DNA of 64,000 bases from Tautonia marina (GTDB lineage Bacteria > Planctomycetota > Planctomycetia > Isosphaerales > Isosphaeraceae). The notes beneath the pieces are model-generated. The model was not told the DNA's origin and did no database searches. It worked only from the letters and a program-made list of their open reading frames with translations. Location: positions 1 through 64,000 of the forward strand of contig NZ_WEZF01000007.1 of the NCBI RefSeq assembly GCF_009177065.1, in the 5' to 3' direction. Positions within the stretch are counted from its first letter, which is position 1. Each line of letters opens with the position of its first letter. The position numbers and the translations under genes were made by a program. This document shows, piece by piece, positions 34,871 through 44,468 of this stretch.

Positions 34871-37099
34871 ATGAGCGAACGCATCAGCCTGAGTCTCAGC
34901 CCGATCGGACACTGGGCCGTGGTCGTTCTGGCCGCGGCCGCCGTCGTATCGCTGACGCTCTGGCCGTACCGAAAACGACTGAGAGACAGCACCGACCGGC
35001 GCAAATATCTGGTCGTGGGCCTGCGTATGGTTGCGGTGCTTCTGGCCCTCCTGGCGTGCGTCAGGCCCTCGGTCCTGATCATGCAACGGGTCAAGCAGCA
35101 AGTCTCGTTGATCTTCCTCGTCGACAGCTCGACCAGCATGAAGATCAATGATGAGGCCAATAATCGCAGCCGATGGGAGATGGCCCGCCGCGCCCTCGAC
35201 CGATCGCAGGAGGTTTTGGGGGACACCTCGACCGATCCCGACTCGGGCCTCGCCGTGAAATTCTATCGCTTTGACCGTGAGTTGCACCCCGGCCTGCCCT
35301 CGGACGACATGACCGAGCCGGACGGCTTGCAAACGACGCTCGGCGCCTCGTTGCTGGAAGCCGTGCGCCGGGAAAGCGGGGCGCCGATCGCCTCGGTCGT
35401 GGTCATGTCCGACGGAGCCTCGAATGGTGGGGTCGCCCCCTTGACGGCCGCGCAGAACCTCCGGGCTCAAGGGGTGCCGATCACGGCGGTCGGCTTCGGG
35501 TCGGCCGCGGCCGGGGCCGGCTCCCGAGACATCGCCGTGACCGGAGTGCAGGCTCCCGAAGCCATCTTCGTGAAGAACGAGATGGAGGTCCGCGGGGCGC
35601 TCCGGGTTCGGGGCTACGCCGGTCAGGAGGTGGAGGTCGAGCTGCGGGCCGAAGGCTTCGGGCAGCCCGTCGCCCGAACGACCGTCCAGGTGCCGGCCGA
35701 CTCGGAGGTGGTGACCACCCCTCCCATGCGGTTCGCCCCGCAGACCGCGGGAGAGCAGTTACTCACCGTCCAGGTCGCCTCGCGAGAGGGAGAGTTGATC
35801 GACTCGAACAACAGCTTCAGCACCTTCGTCAGCGTCTTGCCCGGCGGGCTTAACGTCTTGCACCTGCAGGGACCTGGAACGATCTGGGAAGGGAAGTTCG
35901 TGACTCGAGCGCTCGATGCCTCCCGGGAAATCCAGGCGAACCTCAACGTGATTCTCGGCCCCGGCCGCGGCGGTCAACCTGCCATCCCCGACGAAGCGTT
36001 TGCCCCCGGATCTCATGATGTGTACATTCTTGGTGACGTTCCGGCCGAGTTCCTCTCACCGAACCAGCAGCGGTTGCTCGCCCGAGCCGTCCAGGCCGGT
36101 GCCGGCCTGATCATGCTTGGTGGACGCGACAGTTTCGGTGACGGTGGCTGGGGAGCAAGCCCCCTGGCCGAAGTTCTCCCGACGATCATGCGAAGTGGCG
36201 ATGGTCAGATCGAGCCCGACGACGGACTTCAGGTCGTTCCCAACCCGCAGGCCCTCGACAACTACGTCTTGCAGCTCGGCCCGACCCAGGCCGAGACGGC
36301 CAGCACCTGGGAACAACTCCCGCCGATCCCCGGCGCCAGCCGACTCGGCCGCCCGAAGCAATCGGCCGTCGTCTGGGCACAGACCCCAGATCGTGAGCCA
36401 TTGATGGTCGCCCAGGACGGCCGAGGGCGGGTGATCGCCTTCGGCGGCGAAACCTGGCCCTGGTATCGCGCCTCGGAAGCCAGCCAGGAAGCCCACCGCA
36501 AATTCTGGCGGCAGACAATCCTCTGGCTCGCCCACCAGGAAGATCAGGGGCAATCCCGCGTCGAATTGCGGCTCGATCGCCGTCGCGTGGCCATCGGTGG
36601 GGCGGTCGAACTGTCGGCCCTCGCCCGGGACGATCAGGACCAACCGATCCCCGACGCCCGATACCAGGCCCTCGTTCGTCCTCCTGGAGGAGCGGCCGCC
36701 GTTCCGGTCGATCTGTTCGTTCAGGATGAGCGTGCCCGAGGCACCTACGCTGCTTCGGGTGATCCGGGAATATACGGCGTCGAGGTCATCGCCACCGACG
36801 CCAATGGCAACGAGATCGGCCGAGCCACCTCTCGATTCCTCGTCTTCCAGGATGACCTGGAACTGGAAAATCCCGCGGCCAACATCGCGCTCTTGCAGCA
36901 ACTTTCGGAGTTGACCGGTGGCCAGTTCCTCCGTCCCGAACAGCTTGACCGTTATCTCGACGACCTCGACCCCGAATCGTTCAGCCGGGTCGAAACGCAG
37001 GTTGAGTACCGCCTCTGGGACAACTGGCCGTTCCTGATCTGCTTCGTCGGCACCCTTGGCGTGGAATGGTTTGTCCGCAAGCGGATGGGATGGGTATGA
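34871..37099 (+). CDS. VWA-domain membrane protein with amidotransferase-like domain
   Basis: 742 residues. Two N-terminal membrane helices (IGHWAVVVLAAAAVVSL; LRMVAVLLALLACVRPSVL), then a VWA domain with MIDAS motif LVDSSTSMKI and VVMSDGASNGG. The later part has a GATase1-like fold (GAGLIMLGGRDSFGDGGWGASPLAEVLP is a strong signature) and an Ig-like region before a last helix at the C-terminus (WPFLICFVGTLGVEWFVRKRMGWV). It closes the MoxR/DUF58/BatA/VWA set typical of planctomycetes; the physiological target is unknown. 74 bp after the BatA gene. Confidence 0.88.
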   Translation: MSERISLSLSPIGHWAVVVLAAAAVVSLTLWPYRKRLRDSTDRRKYLVVGLRMVAVLLALLACVRPSVLIMQRVKQQVSLIFLVDSSTSMKINDEANNRSRWEMARRALDRSQEVLGDTSTDPDSGLAVKFYRFDRELHPGLPSDDMTEPDGLQTTLGASLLEAVRRESGAPIASVVVMSDGASNGGVAPLTAAQNLRAQGVPITAVGFGSAAAGAGSRDIAVTGVQAPEAIFVKNEMEVRGALRVRGYAGQEVEVELRAEGFGQPVARTTVQVPADSEVVTTPPMRFAPQTAGEQLLTVQVASREGELIDSNNSFSTFVSVLPGGLNVLHLQGPGTIWEGKFVTRALDASREIQANLNVILGPGRGGQPAIPDEAFAPGSHDVYILGDVPAEFLSPNQQRLLARAVQAGAGLIMLGGRDSFGDGGWGASPLAEVLPTIMRSGDGQIEPDDGLQVVPNPQALDNYVLQLGPTQAETASTWEQLPPIPGASRLGRPKQSAVVWAQTPDREPLMVAQDGRGRVIAFGGETWPWYRASEASQEAHRKFWRQTILWLAHQEDQGQSRVELRLDRRRVAIGGAVELSALARDDQDQPIPDARYQALVRPPGGAAAVPVDLFVQDERARGTYAASGDPGIYGVEVIATDANGNEIGRATSRFLVFQDDLELENPAANIALLQQLSELTGGQFLRPEQLDRYLDDLDPESFSRVETQVEYRLWDNWPFLICFVGTLGVEWFVRKRMGWV

Positions 37100-37199
37100 T
37101 CGTCGATCCCCCGATCCTCGACCCGGCTCGCATCGCCTAACCCCGCGGCTGGCCTCCAAAGGGCCTGGCCCAGAATCCCTTCCTTTCGGAGAAACCCTC

Positions 37200-38507
37200 G
37201 TGCCATGGTTCGAACTGGCGGGCTTGCTCGCCTTGATCCTGGCCAACGGCGCATTTTCAACCTCGGAACTGGCAATCGTGTCGGCGCGGAAGGGGCGGCT
37301 TGATGCGCTGGCCAAGACCGGGGACCGCCGCGCCCAGGCTGCCCTGGAACTGGCCGAGGACCCGAATCGGTTTCTCTCCACCGTGCAGATCGGGATCACC
37401 CTGATCGGCACGCTCGCCGGAGCCTTCGGCGGCGCCACGCTGGCGGAGCCACTGGCAAAGGCCCTTCGCCCGCTTCCGGCCATCGACGATTCTGCCGAGC
37501 CGATCGCGCTGGGAGTCGTGGTCGTCGGCATCACCTACGCCACGCTGATTCTGGGAGAGCTTGTGCCGAAGCGCATCGCGCTTGCGGCTCCCGAGCGGAT
37601 CGCCCGATTCACGGCTCCGACCCTCCGACGCCTTGCTCGAATCACGGTGCCCCTGATCCGGTTACTCAGTGGTTCGACGGATCTCGTGCTCTACGCGATC
37701 GGCATCCGTCAAAGCACCGAGCCCCCCGTGACCGACGAGGACGTCAAGCAGATGATCCTCCAGGGAATCGAGCACGGCGTCTTCGAGCCGGTCGAGCACG
37801 ACATGATTCGCGGCGTCCTCCGCCTCGGAGATCGTCGAGCCGGCGTGCTGATGACCCCTCGCAGTGAGGTCGTCTGGCTCGACATTGCCGACTCTCCCGA
37901 GGAGATCCGGCGCAAGGTCACCACGAGTCCTCACTCCAGCTTCCCGGTCTGCAACGGATCGATCGACGACGTGCTCGGAATCGTCCGCGTCAAGGACTTG
38001 CTTGCGCTTGGCCTCTCCGAACACGCCGTCTCGTTGAAAGGACACCTGGCGATCCCTCTGTTCCTCTACGAAGGAACCCGAGGACTCAAGATCCTCGACA
38101 CCTTCCAGAAAACCGGCCATCACTTTGCCGTGGTCCTCGACGAATACGGCTCGGTCGAAGGCGTGCTGACCCTGACCGACCTGCTCGAAGCCATCGTCGG
38201 CGATCTTCCCGGCCCCGGAGAATCTCCCGGCCCTCGGGCCGTGCCGCACCCCGACGGCTCCTGGATTGTCGACGGGATGCTCCCGGCCGACGCCTTACGC
38301 GACCACGTCATGCACCGCGACCTGCCGCCGGGCGATTACCATACGGTTGCCGGGTTCGTCATCACCCAGCTCGGCCATATCCCCGCCGTGGGCGCTTCGC
38401 TTGAGTGGGATAGCTACCGCTTCACCGTGGTTGATGGCTCGGCCAATCGCGTCCACAAGATCCGGGTCAGCCCCATCGGCGAAACACCCTCTGAACCAAC
38501 GTCCTGA
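37200..38507 (+). CDS. CNNM/CorC-family transporter with CBS pair
   Basis: 435 residues from GTG 37200 (GGAG at 8 bases). Family proteins are linked to Mg and Co efflux; older names are hemolysin C/TlyC. Domains in order: DUF21/CNNM membrane domain (1-190; FSTSELAIVSARKGRLDALA, VQIGITLIGTLAGAFGG, ILGELVPKRIAL), a CBS pair (about 210-335; VLMTPRSEVVWLDI, FAVVLDEYGSVEGVLTLTDLLEAIVGDL) and a CorC_HlyC domain (about 345-430; DGSWIVDGMLPADAL, YHTVAGFVI). Its 3' end overlaps the stop of the YfhO-like gene on the other strand by 41 bp. Confidence 0.92.
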   Translation: MPWFELAGLLALILANGAFSTSELAIVSARKGRLDALAKTGDRRAQAALELAEDPNRFLSTVQIGITLIGTLAGAFGGATLAEPLAKALRPLPAIDDSAEPIALGVVVVGITYATLILGELVPKRIALAAPERIARFTAPTLRRLARITVPLIRLLSGSTDLVLYAIGIRQSTEPPVTDEDVKQMILQGIEHGVFEPVEHDMIRGVLRLGDRRAGVLMTPRSEVVWLDIADSPEEIRRKVTTSPHSSFPVCNGSIDDVLGIVRVKDLLALGLSEHAVSLKGHLAIPLFLYEGTRGLKILDTFQKTGHHFAVVLDEYGSVEGVLTLTDLLEAIVGDLPGPGESPGPRAVPHPDGSWIVDGMLPADALRDHVMHRDLPPGDYHTVAGFVITQLGHIPAVGASLEWDSYRFTVVDGSANRVHKIRVSPIGETPSEPTS

Positions 38508-40911
38508 GGCCGATGACCATCAGCACCACCCCCGCCCCCGACGAAAGGATCCCACCAATCGCCAGCCCGGGAGCGTGATACCTCATCACCACTTCGATGT
38601 TTCCCGGGTCGGGCAAGGCCACAACCCGGAACGCATGATCGCCTCGGTCCAACGGCACGGCCCGGCCATTCAGCGTTGCTTGCCAGCCCGGCATCCAGGT
38701 GTCGGCCACCACCATCAGGCCCGGCGCCTCGGTCGTCACGCGAAGGATGATCCGATCAGGATGCTCTTGTCGGTACTCGACCGGGGTGAATGGTTGCCGG
38801 GCCCCCGCGATCCCCCGCATCGGATCAGTCGTCATCACCACGACCGATCGGGGATCGACCTCGGCCAGGCGTTCCAAAGTTCGAGACGGGTTGACGACGT
38901 CGACCTCTGGAACCACCCAGGCTCTCGGCAAGGCGCCCGGATTCTCAGTCAGCTCAAAGCGAGCCCCCCCTCTCCTCCCCGACTCAATCACCGGCCCGAC
39001 CTCCAGTCGAGGTGGTCGATCACTGACCAACAGGGCCACCCCCATGCAGTCCAGAATCGCGTTCGCAAGATCGGCATCGAGGTGGCGAGGAAACGGGGCC
39101 TCCGGCTCCTGAAACACCGGATAAAGCGGTCGAGTCACCTCCGCTGCATGGCGAATCTGAAATAAGTCACCGATGTTTGTTTTTTCAATTCCATCGCGCC
39201 AGGCATGCAGATCGGAGTAAAACGTGTCTCTGGCCCGAACGCGGAACGGCCCCTCCGGACGATGTCGGTCCAGTGCCTCCGACACCGCATCGCGTTCAAG
39301 AAACCGGTTGACCGAACAGATCGGCACCGCCATCACGGTCGAGAGCGACAATTCTAGAATGACGATCCCCGCCATCAACATCGCCGCCTTTGCCCCGCGC
39401 TCTGGGCGAAGGACACGCCAGCAGAACGCGGCCCCCACCCCCGCGATCGTCGTCAGGGTCAAACCGTCCTGCGCAAGGTGCCGGGTGGCCAGGAACCACA
39501 ACGAGCGACCAATCCCCCTTCCCTGTGCCCCACGCTCTTCCGGAACCAGGCTGGCCCACACTCCTCCCGCCACCACAAAACACACAAGCGCAAGAAATTT
39601 TCCATAATTTCTTGCCCATCGCACAATTTGGCGACGATCAACGACCGAACCAATCACCTCCATGCCCATTCCAGCCAGCACCGAGGCCGCCGTGACGACC
39701 ACAAAGAGCGAGCGAGCCGGAACCCGCGCAGCTTCCAATCCCGGAATTCCTGACACGACCGCGGCGAGCCCCAGCGACCGCCCTCCGGCGAACCAGAGAC
39801 TCATCCCCATCAGAGCAAACCAGCCCCAGACCGCTCGACGATCAGGATAAGCTGCCACGCCCAGCACGAGCAGAACCAGAGGTGCCCAGCCCACCGAGAG
39901 CATCGTTTCCCACAAATTCCCCCGACCCATGTACGAGGACGGCCCCCCGAGGATCCTTGGCGAAATCAGTTGCATCAGGTTCGATGGCCACAGATGATAC
40001 AGGCTCGCACCTCCCCCCCCTTCTCCCCCCATCGGCCCGGCCGCCCAGGCTCTTGCAGACAAGACCGGCACCCACTCCACGGCCGAAAGCCCCAGAGCGA
40101 GCAGAAACGCAAGACCCCATCGTCCCAGACGCCAGGCGTCCTCTCGGGCATCCCCCGCCGGTCGAACCTTCCGCAGAGGGTGACGCCTCAGCGTCGCCAA
40201 CGAGCGGAACGCATCCCACGCGGCCCAGGCCGCCAGCACCAGTCCGAGATAGATCCCCTCTTGCGGATGCCCCGTCATCACCGAGCAAGCCAATCCCAGT
40301 GGCAAGAGCAGCCCGGCAGTCCATTGGCCCTTTCTCAACCAGAGCGCACCAACCAAGGTCCAGGGGTACCAACTCACCGACCAGAGATGAGGAAGATGTC
40401 CTTCAATGATCTGCGCGATGATATAAGGGTTCAACATCACGACCACGCCCGAAACCGTTGCCGCCAGGGGGCCAAGGCCGACCCCTCGCCCCAGGACAAC
40501 CCCGCCGAGCCCCAGCCAGAGCAAATGCCCCACCGTCAGCCAACCCAGGGCCGACGGCTCCCCCCACGACCAGGCGAGCCAGATCGGCGGATACCAGTTC
40601 CCCGCTTGCGGGTTTCCCACATTGGGCCGACCGGCAAAGCCATGAGGATCCCACTGCGGAATCGTGCCGAACGATCGCCAGTGGTCGCTCTGCCAGAGGA
40701 ATCGGGGAAGGAACAGTCCGGTCAGGTCGTTCCCAATCGGTCGATCACCCGTTCGGTACCCCTCGTCGATCCAGGATCGTTCCCCATCGACGATCAGCGC
40801 AGTCGGGTTCGCCAGCAGGCCCGAGAACCCCACCATCAGGGCTCCCACCAGCGCGACGATCGACCCGCCCCATCGTCCCCATCGACGGAGATCCGGCACG
40901 ACCACTCTCAT
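38467..40911 (-). CDS. YfhO-like multipass membrane protein
   Basis: 814 residues with about twelve membrane segments and a C-terminal extracytoplasmic domain (VEYRQEHPDRIILRVTTEAPGLMVVADTWMPGWQATLNGRAVPL), the usual YfhO signature. YfhO-type proteins are GT-C-like and in some bacteria help glycosylate teichoic acids; here the acceptor is unknown. GHPQEGIYLGLVLAAWAAWD and SPRILGGPSSYMGRGNLWE are conserved loop motifs of the group. The ATG at 40911 overlaps the stop of the rRNA methyltransferase fusion (ATGA). Confidence 0.82.
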   Translation of the reverse strand: MRVVVPDLRRWGRWGGSIVALVGALMVGFSGLLANPTALIVDGERSWIDEGYRTGDRPIGNDLTGLFLPRFLWQSDHWRSFGTIPQWDPHGFAGRPNVGNPQAGNWYPPIWLAWSWGEPSALGWLTVGHLLWLGLGGVVLGRGVGLGPLAATVSGVVVMLNPYIIAQIIEGHLPHLWSVSWYPWTLVGALWLRKGQWTAGLLLPLGLACSVMTGHPQEGIYLGLVLAAWAAWDAFRSLATLRRHPLRKVRPAGDAREDAWRLGRWGLAFLLALGLSAVEWVPVLSARAWAAGPMGGEGGGGASLYHLWPSNLMQLISPRILGGPSSYMGRGNLWETMLSVGWAPLVLLVLGVAAYPDRRAVWGWFALMGMSLWFAGGRSLGLAAVVSGIPGLEAARVPARSLFVVVTAASVLAGMGMEVIGSVVDRRQIVRWARNYGKFLALVCFVVAGGVWASLVPEERGAQGRGIGRSLWFLATRHLAQDGLTLTTIAGVGAAFCWRVLRPERGAKAAMLMAGIVILELSLSTVMAVPICSVNRFLERDAVSEALDRHRPEGPFRVRARDTFYSDLHAWRDGIEKTNIGDLFQIRHAAEVTRPLYPVFQEPEAPFPRHLDADLANAILDCMGVALLVSDRPPRLEVGPVIESGRRGGARFELTENPGALPRAWVVPEVDVVNPSRTLERLAEVDPRSVVVMTTDPMRGIAGARQPFTPVEYRQEHPDRIILRVTTEAPGLMVVADTWMPGWQATLNGRAVPLDRGDHAFRVVALPDPGNIEVVMRYHAPGLAIGGILSSGAGVVLMVIGLRTLVQRVFRRWG

Positions 40912-42395
40912 TCGTCCGCCAGAGGCCAGCCCGCCTTGCTCCGCCAGGCAAACAGCGAGACAGCCGTTGCGGTTGCGGCGTTGAGCGACTCGACCCCCGG
41001 CGCGATCGGCACGCGACGGCGATCCGGATGACCGCGCCATCGTGCGGGCAATCCCGGCCCTTCCACCCCCGGAAGCAGACCAAAGCGATCGGGCCAGGGC
41101 TCGTCATCGAGTGACGGTCCATCGATGTCGAGCGGAAGAATCGGCACCGAATCACTCACCAGATCGTTGATCGACGGCCCGAACGCAAGCGGTACCTGAA
41201 ACACCGCCGGCCCCGCTGCCCGCACCGCTTTCGGATGAAACGGATGCGCCGCTTCCTTCAACAAGACCACCCGCGCCGCCCCAAACGCGGCCGCCGATCG
41301 CAAGACTGCCCCCACATTCTCGGGGTCCTGGAACGGCACGAACAGCGAACAGCCTTCGGGCCAATCGTCTTCCGCCGACCAGTTCGGAATCTCGGGAACC
41401 CGCGCCAGCAGCAACGGTGCCCCGGTTCCCGCCACGTCCAGTTCTCGGAGCAATGCCGGATCGAGCCGCAACCAGGTGACGTCGGAAGCAATTTCTTCTG
41501 GTGGCGGGTTCCCTTCCGGGCCGGTGAGCCAGGCTTCAATCCGATCAGGGAACCGATCGACAACCTCGGAAATGATCCGATGTCCCGCAATCAGCGCTCG
41601 GCTGTGCTTGCGAATGCCTCGGCCGGAAAGCACGTCACGAGCCAGCCGGAACGACGGGTTCGAGGCGCTCGACACCTCCTTGACCGGCCCGGAGAAGGCC
41701 CGATCCAGTGGAGTCTCAGCCGCCGGCAGTGTCGCGGAAACAACCGGAGCCTCAAGCCGCTCGTACACCACGAACCGCCGACGATGCTCGGTGCCCGGAA
41801 TGCGGTCGGCATGATCGCCGACGAGTCGATAGGCGTCTCCAAGGCTCCGGCGCGCCTCGGCGATCTCGTCGTCGCAATCCGGTCCCTTCAGGAAGATCAT
41901 GCGACCACCAGGGCGAAGGCAGTAGGCGACCCGTTCCAGCGTTTCCGGAATCGTCGCCACGGCCCGGGTGATGACTCCCTCGACCGGCCGGGTAAAGCGC
42001 GGGCCGACCTTGCCCGCGTGGACCTCCGCTCCCTCAAGGCCGAGCCGTTCGCAGACGTGACGGAGGAACGCCGCCCGCGCTCCCCGAGGTTCAGCCAGGA
42101 TCATGTGAACCTCCGGTCGAGCAATCTTCAAGGGAATGCCGGGTAGGCCCGCACCCGAACCCATATCGACGAGCGGGCTGGGCAGTTCGACATGCTTGAG
42201 AACCAGCAAGCTATCGACATAATGCTTGAGCACCATGTTTTCAAAGTTGCGAATTCGTGTCAGATTCAGTTCCGCGTCCGCCTCGCGCAGCAGGCGATGA
42301 TACGCCCAGAGGGCGTCATACTGCGACTCGGCCAGAGGCAGGCCACACTGTTCGAGAATTGCCTTCAGCGCGGCCCGGCTCGGAGTGCTTGGCAC
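40908..42395 (-). CDS. RsmG-SpoU fusion: two RNA methyltransferases in one chain
   Basis: 495 residues. Residues 1 to about 213 are RsmG (GidB), which makes m7G527 in 16S rRNA: NLTRI 44-48, HYVDSLLVL, DMGSGAGLPGIPL 77-89 for SAM, and ITRAVATIPE. Residues about 245-495 are a SpoU/TrmH-type SPOUT 2'-O-methyltransferase: an N-terminal substrate-binding domain, PENVGAVLRSAAAFG (358-372, motif 1), FGLLPGVEGPGLP (degenerate motif 2) and APGVESLNAATATAVSLFAW (motif 3). The GTG start at 42395 has GGGAG upstream. No internal stop or frameshift separates the halves. The rRNA or tRNA target of the second half is unknown. Confidence 0.88.
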   Translation of the reverse strand: MPSTPSRAALKAILEQCGLPLAESQYDALWAYHRLLREADAELNLTRIRNFENMVLKHYVDSLLVLKHVELPSPLVDMGSGAGLPGIPLKIARPEVHMILAEPRGARAAFLRHVCERLGLEGAEVHAGKVGPRFTRPVEGVITRAVATIPETLERVAYCLRPGGRMIFLKGPDCDDEIAEARRSLGDAYRLVGDHADRIPGTEHRRRFVVYERLEAPVVSATLPAAETPLDRAFSGPVKEVSSASNPSFRLARDVLSGRGIRKHSRALIAGHRIISEVVDRFPDRIEAWLTGPEGNPPPEEIASDVTWLRLDPALLRELDVAGTGAPLLLARVPEIPNWSAEDDWPEGCSLFVPFQDPENVGAVLRSAAAFGAARVVLLKEAAHPFHPKAVRAAGPAVFQVPLAFGPSINDLVSDSVPILPLDIDGPSLDDEPWPDRFGLLPGVEGPGLPARWRGHPDRRRVPIAPGVESLNAATATAVSLFAWRSKAGWPLADE

Positions 42396-42421
42396 GACCG
42401 TCTCTCTCCCCTTCCATCCGA

Positions 42422-43498
42422 TCAGGACGGAGTGCCGCCTTCGATCTCAACCACCTCGGCCTGACCTGTGCTGGGCGGGCCGAGCAGGATGGCCAACCAC
42501 CGTGTCTCGTCCGATCCTTCCAGCACGATCTTCAAGGCCATCGTCAGCGGGACCGACAGGAACATCCCCACTGGCCCCAGGACCCACCCCCAGAAGATCA
42601 GCGAGATCCAGACAACCAGGGTCGAGATTCCCAGGCCCTTGCCCATCGCCGGCGGCTCGACCAGATATCCGATCACGAAGTTCACCGCCAGAAACAGCAG
42701 CACCACACCGATCGCCACCGGTAATCCGTTCTGCACCAGGGCGAGCATCACGGGCGGAATTGCGGCAATCAACGAGCCGATGTTGGGAATGAAGTTCAGT
42801 AAAAACGCCAGGACCCCCCACAGAACCGCATAATCCACTCCCATCAACGCCAGGCCAATGGCCACGGGAACCCCGGTGGCCAGGCTGATCCAGGACTTGA
42901 TCACCATGTAGCGCCGCTGATCGGCCAGAATTTTTACGCTCCGATTCATCGCCGGGCTGTCGGTTCCGAAAATGGCCTGCATCTTCGCCGGAAAGCCTCC
43001 AGATTCCAGCAAGATGAACGCCACCGTAATCAGAATCAACAACCCGTTACTGAAAATATTACTCATCCCTGCCAGCAGGCCCCCAAGCATACGAACCCCG
43101 TAGGCGGGGTCGAAAATCGCCCCCTCGCTCCGCTCTGGAGGTACCGGCAGACCAAGGGAATCAAGCTTGTCGAAAACATCTTCACGTAATCCATACAACT
43201 GTCGCTGAATCTGTGGGAGCCTCCAGAGCAGCTCATTTAGCGAGACGCCGACATACGCCAACCCGAGTACAAGGATCACACTGACGATCAGTGTCACGAA
43301 CCCCACGGCGGCCCAACGGGGCATCCCCCACCGCGCAATCTGATCGATTTTCGGTGTGATGATCACCGCCAGAAAGAGGGCCAGCAGGAATGGCACGATC
43401 AGCTCGGCCGCAGCCCGAACTCCTGCAATAATCAGGATAAACGCTGCCAGATTGATCAGGAGGCCCGTCGACTTCGGCCAGGCCAGGCGATCACTCAT
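42422..43498 (-). CDS. AI-2E family transporter
   Basis: 358 residues, about eight membrane helices. The family contains TqsA, the autoinducer-2 exporter, but also Na/H antiporter-like members, so the substrate cannot be fixed. PFLLALFLAVIITPKID at the N-terminus, the conserved LWGVLAFLLNFIPNIGSLIAAIPP block and the C-terminal GPVGMFLSVPLTMALKIVLE are diagnostic. The ATG at 43498 is chosen over an upstream frame because it starts just before the first helix. The gene lies in a tightly spaced minus-strand run with the RsmG-SpoU fusion 26 bp downstream. Confidence 0.9.
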   Translation of the reverse strand: MSDRLAWPKSTGLLINLAAFILIIAGVRAAAELIVPFLLALFLAVIITPKIDQIARWGMPRWAAVGFVTLIVSVILVLGLAYVGVSLNELLWRLPQIQRQLYGLREDVFDKLDSLGLPVPPERSEGAIFDPAYGVRMLGGLLAGMSNIFSNGLLILITVAFILLESGGFPAKMQAIFGTDSPAMNRSVKILADQRRYMVIKSWISLATGVPVAIGLALMGVDYAVLWGVLAFLLNFIPNIGSLIAAIPPVMLALVQNGLPVAIGVVLLFLAVNFVIGYLVEPPAMGKGLGISTLVVWISLIFWGWVLGPVGMFLSVPLTMALKIVLEGSDETRWLAILLGPPSTGQAEVVEIEGGTPS

Positions 43499-43535
43499 CG
43501 GTTTCACCCCGGGGATGGCGGCGGATCGGATCCAC

Positions 43536-44348
43536 TTAACTACTCGCACTCCGATACGAACGCAGGGCACGACGGAAGAACCGCCGGCTCACCCACAAAC
43601 TCACCGCCGTGGCCAACAGCGTAAAGCCGACCAACCGCCAGTCAAGCACCTTGACCATCGACTCGGCCGGGACGTTAATCACCAGCAGGAACGGCACGAT
43701 GAACGTAAAGAACAGTCCGATCGGCTCGGCCCAGGTCACTCGCAGGTAAATTTCGCGTGGGTAGCGCGTCAAACTACTGAACAGCCACCAGAGCTCCATC
43801 ATGCTTTGATTTCGCACCAGCCAGACGCCCGTGGCCGTCAAGAGCACCATGAAACTGTACGCCAGCATCACCCCGCAGCCGAACATCAGGAGGAAGACCG
43901 CCACCCGAGCCGGATCGAAGGACCAACCCAGGTTCACGAGCGAGAGCCCCATCACCGCCACGCCCATCAGCACGTTGGGAGCGGTCGACCAGTCAACGCG
44001 GCGGCATGTAATCAAAAATTGCTCGTCAATCGGTCTGATCAAGAGGAAGTCCAGATCCCCCTTGCGCACCAGTTCCGCGAACTCGTTGCAGTTCTCCAGG
44101 AACAGCGTCTCCAAAAGGCCGTTCATGGCGAAGTAGCAGCCGACGAAAAACAGATACTGCGGCTCCGACCACTCCGCGATCACACTCGTCTTTGAAAACA
44201 CGACCCGATAAAAGGCCAGCAGAATGCCCAGCCAGAGCACCTCCACCGACACCTTCACCAGAAAATTTCCCCGGAACGACAGTTCACGGACCAGCGTGTA
44301 ACGGGCCAGCTGGGCGTACAGTCGAAGGTAACGCAGCGCTCCGCTCAT
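43536..44348 (-). CDS. ABC-2 family permease
   Basis: 270 residues, six membrane segments. It belongs to the ABC-2 type group that pairs a second permease and an ATPase for export (PF06182-like). Landmarks are LARYTLVRELSFRGNFLVKV at the N-terminus, ENCNEFAELVRKGDLDFLLIRPID, and the C-terminal FTFIVPFLLVINVPAESMV. The partner permease and ATPase are not in this window on either side, so this gene appears orphaned or works with genes elsewhere. Start at ATG 44348. Confidence 0.85.
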   Translation of the reverse strand: MSGALRYLRLYAQLARYTLVRELSFRGNFLVKVSVEVLWLGILLAFYRVVFSKTSVIAEWSEPQYLFFVGCYFAMNGLLETLFLENCNEFAELVRKGDLDFLLIRPIDEQFLITCRRVDWSTAPNVLMGVAVMGLSLVNLGWSFDPARVAVFLLMFGCGVMLAYSFMVLLTATGVWLVRNQSMMELWWLFSSLTRYPREIYLRVTWAEPIGLFFTFIVPFLLVINVPAESMVKVLDWRLVGFTLLATAVSLWVSRRFFRRALRSYRSASS

Positions 44349-44468
44349 CAAAGGTCTATCGGCCTCGAAAGAATCAAGATCATCGCAACACGCGAGACGA
44401 TTCTACCAGAACCTCCCGTCGAAAATCCGCGCGTCCCAACTCTCGATCTTCGGGCCTGCCCCCAACCC

